Shown here: piece by piece, positions 58,535 through 64,000 of the stretch
How positions within the stretch are numbered: position 1 is the stretch's first letter
Layout: each line of letters opens with the position of its first letter
From: Panicum virgatum
Taxonomy: Eukaryota; Streptophyta; Magnoliopsida; Poales; Poaceae
Assembly: GCF_016808335.1 (NCBI RefSeq)
Contig: NC_053142.1
Coordinates: 1,342,203 to 1,406,202 of the forward strand
DNA: 64,000 nt
Reading direction: 5' to 3'
Notes under the pieces: model-generated
Told to the model about the DNA's origin: nothing
Databases searched by the model: none
The model's input: the letters and a program-made list of their open reading frames with translations, nothing else
Position numbers and translations under genes: made by a program

Positions 58535-59093
58535 CTGATTTTGGACAAAAGATTTCACGAGTAAGGATATAGCAGGAATAAATTCAGATGGATATGATAA
58601 CTCTTTGCGGAAAAAGACTCAGTCATGATAAAGTAGACAGGATAGAGTGGACTGTTTTACCCCCAACGATCTAACTCATTTTATTAATTAGTTAACTTTA
58701 ACATGAGAGTGATTTTCTCTAAACAAATTTAAACTACTAAGCTATGCAATCAGTCAAAAAAAATCCAAATCAAACATGTAGCATAATAACAAGCAGACAA
58801 TTTTCACAACTTAGCCGAGTTTAACATACGACTCGACTAACACAACGCGTCGCAGAACGTGCTATCGTATTATTATGAAAGGGTCACCTAGTTTATACTC
58901 ATAGTGGTCAGATGACTGATTCAGGCCAAAATCTACGAAAACTATTCTTCAGAGAGATAAATCAAGGCAAGACGGATAAAAGTCATAGAATTCAAGGGGT
59001 ATAATAGTAAAATAGCTTCAGCAGGCAAGGATTGGAGAGAAGAAGTCCTAAAACTCGACCAGTTCTATCTAGACTTCGTCCTACAGTCGATAC
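58535..59093 (-). other. Untranslated leader of element 2
   Basis: AT-rich sequence between the PBS and Gag, colinear with 38441-38998 of element 1. No gene or structured RNA is evident. Confidence 0.7.
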
Positions 59094-59106
59094 GGCTCTG
59101 ATACCA
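59094..59106 (-). other. Primer-binding site of element 2 (initiator tRNA-Met)
   Basis: The minus strand reads TGGTATCAGAGCC three bases from the 5' LTR, a full match to the common plant initiator-Met PBS. Confidence 0.95.
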
Positions 59107-59365
59107 CTCTGTAACACCCAGTTTATAAAAGAACATAAACCGAGCAATCATATACGTGCCAGGATCAAGTCACACGTATATACAACAGAATGAACAATAT
59201 ATCATAGCACATATCACGAATAAGACATAATAAATCGAAATACGCTTGTATTTATTACATAAATAACAAAAATGTCTGATACAGCGGAAGCGAAGTACAA
59301 AATACGGTAAAAGCTCTCCGAAGCTGAGCAGGGCGCCACAGGGACGTCGACTGGGAGACGAACAC

Positions 59366-59421
59366 CTAGAAGTCCTCATAGTCCTGGTAGCGCTGGACGA
59401 ACTCCCTCGTGTCAGCAGGAA
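59366..59421 (-). other. Coding-like island B in the 5' LTR of element 2
   Basis: Same short frame and TAG stop as at 50883-50938. Two substitutions are present and both are synonymous. Confidence 0.45.
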
Positions 59422-60448
59422 CTGAGCAGCAGTAGCGTAGCCAAGAGGAAAAAGTAGAGAAGAGGCAAGAGTGAGTACACAAATTGTACTCAACAAGTAT
59501 AACACAAACTATGAGGCTCTAAGGTTGGCTGACTGACTGCATTAGCTTTTAAGTCTTGGCAAAATTTTATTAAAGCTATTTACTACGAGTTGATGAATTA
59601 CCATTAACCCAGTTACATAGTAATTAATCAGAATTAATCATGCTACTACTGAGAACCAAACCAAAACCAAGCCACCAAGGTAACCCCGAGAGGCACCTCC
59701 CTCGTCGGAAGGAGACAACCCCACTAATCAAAAGGAGGATCTGGGTCGCTCATAACCGTGAGCACGGCTAGTATACCAGTTTTACTCTCTGCAGAGGTTG
59801 CACATCTTTACCCACAAGTCGTGAGCTACGCTAGAGGTTCATCACACTTCCTTAGGTGAGATGGCTAGAGACTCACTACGAGGCCTTTACAAAGAATCTC
59901 GTTGGTAGGGAGTAACCGCGAGGGTGGATCAGCGACTATGGAGCAGGTCTAGTGGGCGTCAAGACACGAAGCACAGACGAGGCCACTCAGCACGAGGGCC
60001 ATAGAAGCTTACCGCCCCTGCCCCGCAGGTAAGTTACTCCAAACCAAAAAGACCTAATTATTATGCCAAGTCTATCCCATTCTAGCCTTGTGGTAGCGCT
60101 GTTGTCCCAGGTTGTCGCTCTATGAACCGGTCCTTATGGAGAGTGGCCAACCAAGCACTAAGCACCGTGCTGGCCCCCTAAACCATGTTTCTACAAAAAC
60201 CATATTTTAACGAGACGTGAGCCACCCGAGCACGAAGCACAGAGGGCCACTCTCAGAATTAAGTTCAAGTAAACCATTAATCAAATTAATTTAAAAAGGA
60301 CCAGACTGTGTTATAGCGTAGCAACCTAGTACAACTAACCAAAATGCAACCCAAAGGATATATATAAAGGATATAAAGTGGCTAGGAAAGTCCTTATAGG
60401 CATACAGTATTAAATGCAGTATGAAATTGTAATTAAAAGTGATAGGTT

Positions 60449-60555
60449 GTTCATGTTATACTTTCCTTCCTCGTACTTCTCCTGCTGCTGCTCAAACTGC
60501 TCAGAAGACGGCTACTCCGGGTACTGGTACTGGGGCTCCTCAGATGGATCAGCGT
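60449..60555 (-). other. Coding-like island A in the 5' LTR of element 2
   Basis: Counterpart of 51966-52072, with a TAG replacing CAG after CCGGAG and a Lys replacing one Gln before YEEGK. Confidence 0.45.
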
Positions 60556-61742
60556 CTACTCACGAACACATGGCCAAAAAAGTGCACAATAATAAGCATA
60601 CAAGCAAACACTATCAAAAACTAAGAAACAATACATCAATACATAAAAACAGCACATTAAACTAGTCTAAGACTATTCTACGCGTTACAACGATCGCGTG
60701 GACATAAAGAACGCTTAAAACGGAGCTCAAACGCATAATCTAGGCTAAAAACAAGTTCTAGGGGCTTATTTGTAATAAAGACGGGGTTCCAGGGATTTTT
60801 CTGCTAAAACCGAGGGCCTAGACGTAATTAAGCTAAAGCTTCAGGGTCTAACTCGCAAAAACTTCAAGCCTGGACTGCAGGTACTATTTTAAAGAAACTC
60901 AGGGGGCTACGCGTTAAAACCAGGACTTAAATCTAATTATTTTTGAACTCAGGTGGACCGCGGGTTGAATTCTAAAAAGAGCAGGGTCTCTTTAGCAAAA
61001 GGTACCGGCCGAACCGGTATCTTTGGATTACGGCCGCTGGATCTAGATCCAACGGTCCAGATCGGACGTCCTAGGGATCTAATCGTGGCCGTTGTTTCAG
61101 GATCGGGCGGCTGACATGATTCGCGCGCAGGAGCGGCGGCGGCAGGTCGCCGGAGCTCTGCTCCGCGGCGGGGGGGTCGCCGGGGTTGGCCAAACCGGCG
61201 TCCTCGTGACCGATTCGGGCTGTGGCTTGGCTCGGGAGCATGCCCGTGGCATGCGCATGCCACTAGGGCACTCAGGGGAGGGGATTGGGGCGCGGGACGC
61301 CGTGCGCGGCGGCGATGGCGGGCGAACGCGGCGGGGCATCGCCGGGGTGAGCTCGCGTGGCCTCTGGGGTGCGCTACAGACTAAAGTAGCTAGCGCAATA
61401 GGGGGAGAGGGACATGGCGAAGCTCACCAGGGGTCGTGGTGGCCGGAGGCGTGTTGCAGCGGGGTCGACGGCGAGGTCCGACTGCGATGGCGTGGCGGAG
61501 CTCGTGGAGAAGGAGATGCAGAGGGAGCCCGGGCGTCTGGACCCCTCAGATCGATGTGCGTTTCTCCTGTGAAACCGATGGGAGGGTTAGAAGGGGCCCG
61601 GGGCCGACGGCGGCGAGAAAACGGGGCGGCAGAGGTGCTCACAGGCGGCGCAGGGGGTCTCGGTGTGGCGGAGCTATGGCTGCTAGGGTTTACGGCGGCG
61701 CGGCACCAGAGTGGGGGATGAGGTGCGGAGGGCCACGGGCGG

Positions 61743-61751
61743 TATTTATAG
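61743..61751 (-). promoter_or_regulatory. TATA box in the 5' LTR of element 2
   Basis: The minus strand reads CTATAAATACC; this is the promoter-proximal copy for the element. Transcription would start a few tens of bases downstream in the GC-rich zone. Confidence 0.7.
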
Positions 61752-62457
61752 GGCGGCGGAGCGCCCTTGGCGTGCGTGCCTGGGGTGGGAAAGCCGGCGA
61801 ATTCCACAGCGAGGATCACGGCCGCGTGGCGGGTCTGTTGCGCCGTGGAGGGGAAGGAGCTTCCAAGCGGGGCCCACGGGTCAGCGGGCGAAGCGCGCAC
61901 AGCGCGGGCGGAAACGCTGGCGCGCGGGGCCGGGCTGTCAGGGGCGCGAGGGCGACGCGAGGCGGGCGGCTGCAGGCACTGACGGGCGCTGGCTTGGGCA
62001 CTGGGCGAGCGGGGTTTTGGGCCGGGGGAGTGGCGCTGCTGGCTGGGCCGGCTCGGAAAAAAAAAGGAAAGGGGGAGTGGGCCGCGCGACTGGGCTGCCC
62101 CCGGTTGGGCCGAGCGGGGAGGAACAGGCTGGAAAGGAGTGTGGGCACGGGCTGGGCTTGGAAAGGAGGTTTGGGCTGGGTTTGGGTTTTTCTTCTTTTC
62201 TATTTCCTTCTTTCTACTTCTAAAACAATCAAACACATTTGAATTCAAATAAAATTTGAATTCAAACCACACTCAAATGAGTAAAATAAATGCACCAGCA
62301 TGAATGCAACATTAGAAGTAAACCTATGATGAAATTTTAATTACTGATAGAACAAAATTTGAGATTAATTGCAAGTCTATCACCATAAACATTAGAAAAT
62401 TAAATAAAGCAAATTAAATTTATTATAAAATGCTGAAAATTAAATTAGGGTGTTACA

Positions 62458-62462
62458 GCCGG
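62458..62462. repeat. Right target-site duplication of element 2 (GCCGG)
   Basis: Five bases after GGGTGTTACA, pairing with GCTGG at 50622-50626. The satellite resumes as GCCGGAACAAAG. Confidence 0.85.
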
Positions 62463-64000
62463 AACAAAGAAAGGTTGGTAGTCGGAGTAGTTATTGGAGT
62501 AACAACTCCAGAAGAAGTAGAGAGCTTGTCTCTAGGGCCGCGGCGAGCGTTTCTCTTAGCCCAACTACTGGATAGGCCGTGCCTTAGACTTTGCCGGAAC
62601 AAAAAAAGGTTGGTAATCAGAATAGTTATTGTAGTAACGACTACTGAAGAAGGTAGAGAACTTGTCTCTAGGGCCGCGGAGAGCATGTCTCTTAGTCCAA
62701 CTACTCGATAGGCCGTGTCTTTGAGTTTGTCGGAACAAACGAAGGTTGGAAGTCGGAGTAGTTATTGGAGTAACGACTCTTGAAGAAGGTCGAGAACTTG
62801 TCTCGAGGGCCGCGGAGAGCATGTCTCTTAGCCCAACTACTCGATAGGCCATGCCTTTGACTTTACCGGAACAAAAAAAGGTTGGTAGTCGTAGTAATTA
62901 TACGAGTAACGACTGCTGAAGAAGGTAGAGAACTTGTCTCTAGGGCCGCGGAGAGCATGTCTCTAAGCCCAACTACTTGATAGGTCGTGCCTTTGACTCT
63001 GCCGGAACAAAGAAAGGTTGGTATTCGAATTAGTTATTTTAGTAACGAGTCCTGAAGAAGTAGAGATCTTGTCTCTAGGGCCGCGGAGAGCATATCTCTT
63101 AGCCTAACTACTCGATAGGCCGTGCCTTTGACTTTGCCGGAGCAAAAAAAGGTTGGTAGTCAGAGTAGTAATTGGAGTAACGATTCCTAAAGAAGGTAGA
63201 TAACTTGTCTCTAGGGCCGCAGAGAGCATGTCTCTTAGCCCAACTACTCGATAGGCCATGCCTTTGACTTTGCCGAAACAAAGAAAGGTTGGTATTCGAA
63301 TTAGTTATTGGAGTAACGACTCCTGAAAAATAAGAGATCTTGTCTCTATTTCCGCGGAGAGCATATCTCTTAGCCTAAGAACTCGATAGGCCTTGCCTTT
63401 GACTTTGCCGGAACAAAGAAAGGTTGGTAGTCGACTAGTTATTGGAGTAACAGCTCCCGAAGAAGTAGAGAGCTTGTCTCTAGGGCCGCGGAGAGCGTGT
63501 CTCTTAGCCAAACTACTCGATTGGCCGTGCCTTTGACTTTGCCGGAACAAAAAAAGGTTGGTAGTCAGAGTAGTTATTGGAGTAACGACACCTGAAGAAG
63601 GTAGAGAGCTTGTCTCTAGGGCCATGGAGAGCATGTCTCCTAGCCCAACTACTCGATAGGCCGTGCCTTTGATTTTGTCGGAACAAAGAAAGGTTGGTAG
63701 TCACAGTATTTAATGGAGTAACAACCCCTGAAGAAGTAGAAAGATTGTCTCTAGGGCCGCGGAGACCGTGTCTCTTAGCCCAACTACATGATAGGCCGTG
63801 CCTTTGACTTTGCCAGAATAAAGGTTGGTATTTGAATTAGTTATTGGAGTAACGACTCCTGAAGAAGTAGAGACCTTGTCTTTAGGGCCGCGGAGAGCAT
63901 GTCTCTTAGCCCAACTACTCGATAGGCCGTGCCTTTGTCTTTGCCGGAGCAAAAAAAGGTTGGTAGTCGGAGTAGTTATTGGAGTAACGACTCCTGAAGA
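62458..64000 (+). repeat. 135/136-bp satellite array, block 4 (about 11 monomers, runs off the window)
   Basis: Same orientation and phase. Its variant order (GGCGAGCGTTTCT, TATTGTAGTAACGACTACT, GTCGGAACAAACGAAGG, TTATACGAGTAACGACT, CTTAGCCTAAGAACTCG) follows that of block 3, so it is a third copy of the same higher-order unit. It continues past the right edge. Confidence 0.96.

Larger units (their letters stand above)
50627..62457 (-). mobile_element. Element 2: full-length Ty3/gypsy chromovirus, Tekay/Del type (11,831 bp)
   Basis: Complete element on the minus strand: 5' LTR 59110-62457, PBS 59094-59106, gag-pol 58534-54012, polypurine tract, 3' LTR 50627-53975. The LTRs are 3348 and 3349 bp and the target duplication is GCTGG/GCCGG. 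Domain order and protein sequence closely match element 1, so they are sister lineages, though their LTR GC-rich blocks have diverged strongly. In two stretches compared by hand the LTRs differ by about 2-3.5%, more than in element 1, so this insertion is probably older. The copy is decayed by TAG stops, two frame disruptions near 57110-57395 and a 6-base in-frame deletion in RNase H. A 110-nt intron-like segment lies within gag. Confidence 0.95.
59110..62457 (-). repeat. 5' LTR of element 2 (3348 bp)
   Basis: Minus-strand LTR upstream of the PBS, with termini TGTAACACCC and GGGTGTTACA on the plus strand. It contains island B at 59366-59421, island A at 60449-60555 (with one TAG for CAG), the GC-rich zone at about 61000-62210 and a TATA box at 61743-61751. 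Donor-like GGTGAGC motifs occur on the minus strand in the GC-rich zone (for example near 61430). Confidence 0.95.

Noticed and set aside
61424..62272. 282-codon minus-strand frame in the 5' LTR of element 2
   Set aside because: The equivalent frame in the other LTR is broken, the composition is typical of any frame in GC-rich DNA, and no domain is seen.
1..64000. Identification of the satellite as a known centromere repeat (CentC, CentO, CEN38)
   Set aside because: The 135-bp length is close to some grass centromere satellites, but I recognise no matching sequence, and neither CRM-type elements nor CENH3 data are available here. The class is left open.

Overview
This window looks like plant nuclear heterochromatin, most probably from a grass. 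About 36.4 kb (57%) is one head-to-tail satellite with a 135/136-bp monomer (about 269 copies). The other 27.6 kb is three LTR-retrotransposon insertions: one solo LTR and two full-length Ty3/gypsy chromoviruses with LTRs over 3.2 kb, whose polyprotein resembles the Tekay/Del clade. I see no host protein-coding gene, tRNA, rRNA or CRISPR array. The grass assignment rests on the very GC-rich LTR leaders and the Tekay-type elements with long LTRs; the species and the satellite's chromosomal class (centromeric, pericentromeric, knob or subtelomeric) cannot be read from the sequence.

Layout: satellite 1-18797; solo LTR 18798-22755 (TSD ATAAG/ATAGG); satellite 22756-34986; full element 1, plus strand, 34987-46750 (TSD GGTAG on both sides); satellite 46751-50626; full element 2, minus strand, 50627-62457 (TSD GCTGG/GCCGG); satellite 62458-64000. 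The satellite keeps its orientation and monomer phase across every insertion, so the mobile elements landed in an existing array.

The satellite has higher-order structure. Runs of distinctive variant monomers recur at fixed offsets (2301, 1624, 4064, 6333, 8094, 948, 408, 1896 and 2033 bp), showing repeated segmental amplification, densest at 6-17.7 kb. Each monomer is packed with short dyad symmetries. Its many minus-strand open frames (up to 220 codons) are a by-product of the 135-bp (45-codon) period.

The two full elements are related and convergent. Each has a single-frame gag-pol order: Gag with CCHC knuckle, protease, reverse transcriptase, RNase H, integrase, chromodomain. Both are decayed: nearly all in-frame stops are TAG where the sister element has CAG, and element 1 also has a one-base frameshift and a lost integrase catalytic Asp. 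Element 2 carries a 110-nt GT...AG segment inside gag, cleanly absent from element 1, that looks like a spliceosomal intron. The LTRs contain short coding-like islands. These points, with the satellite organisation, are the parts most worth following up.
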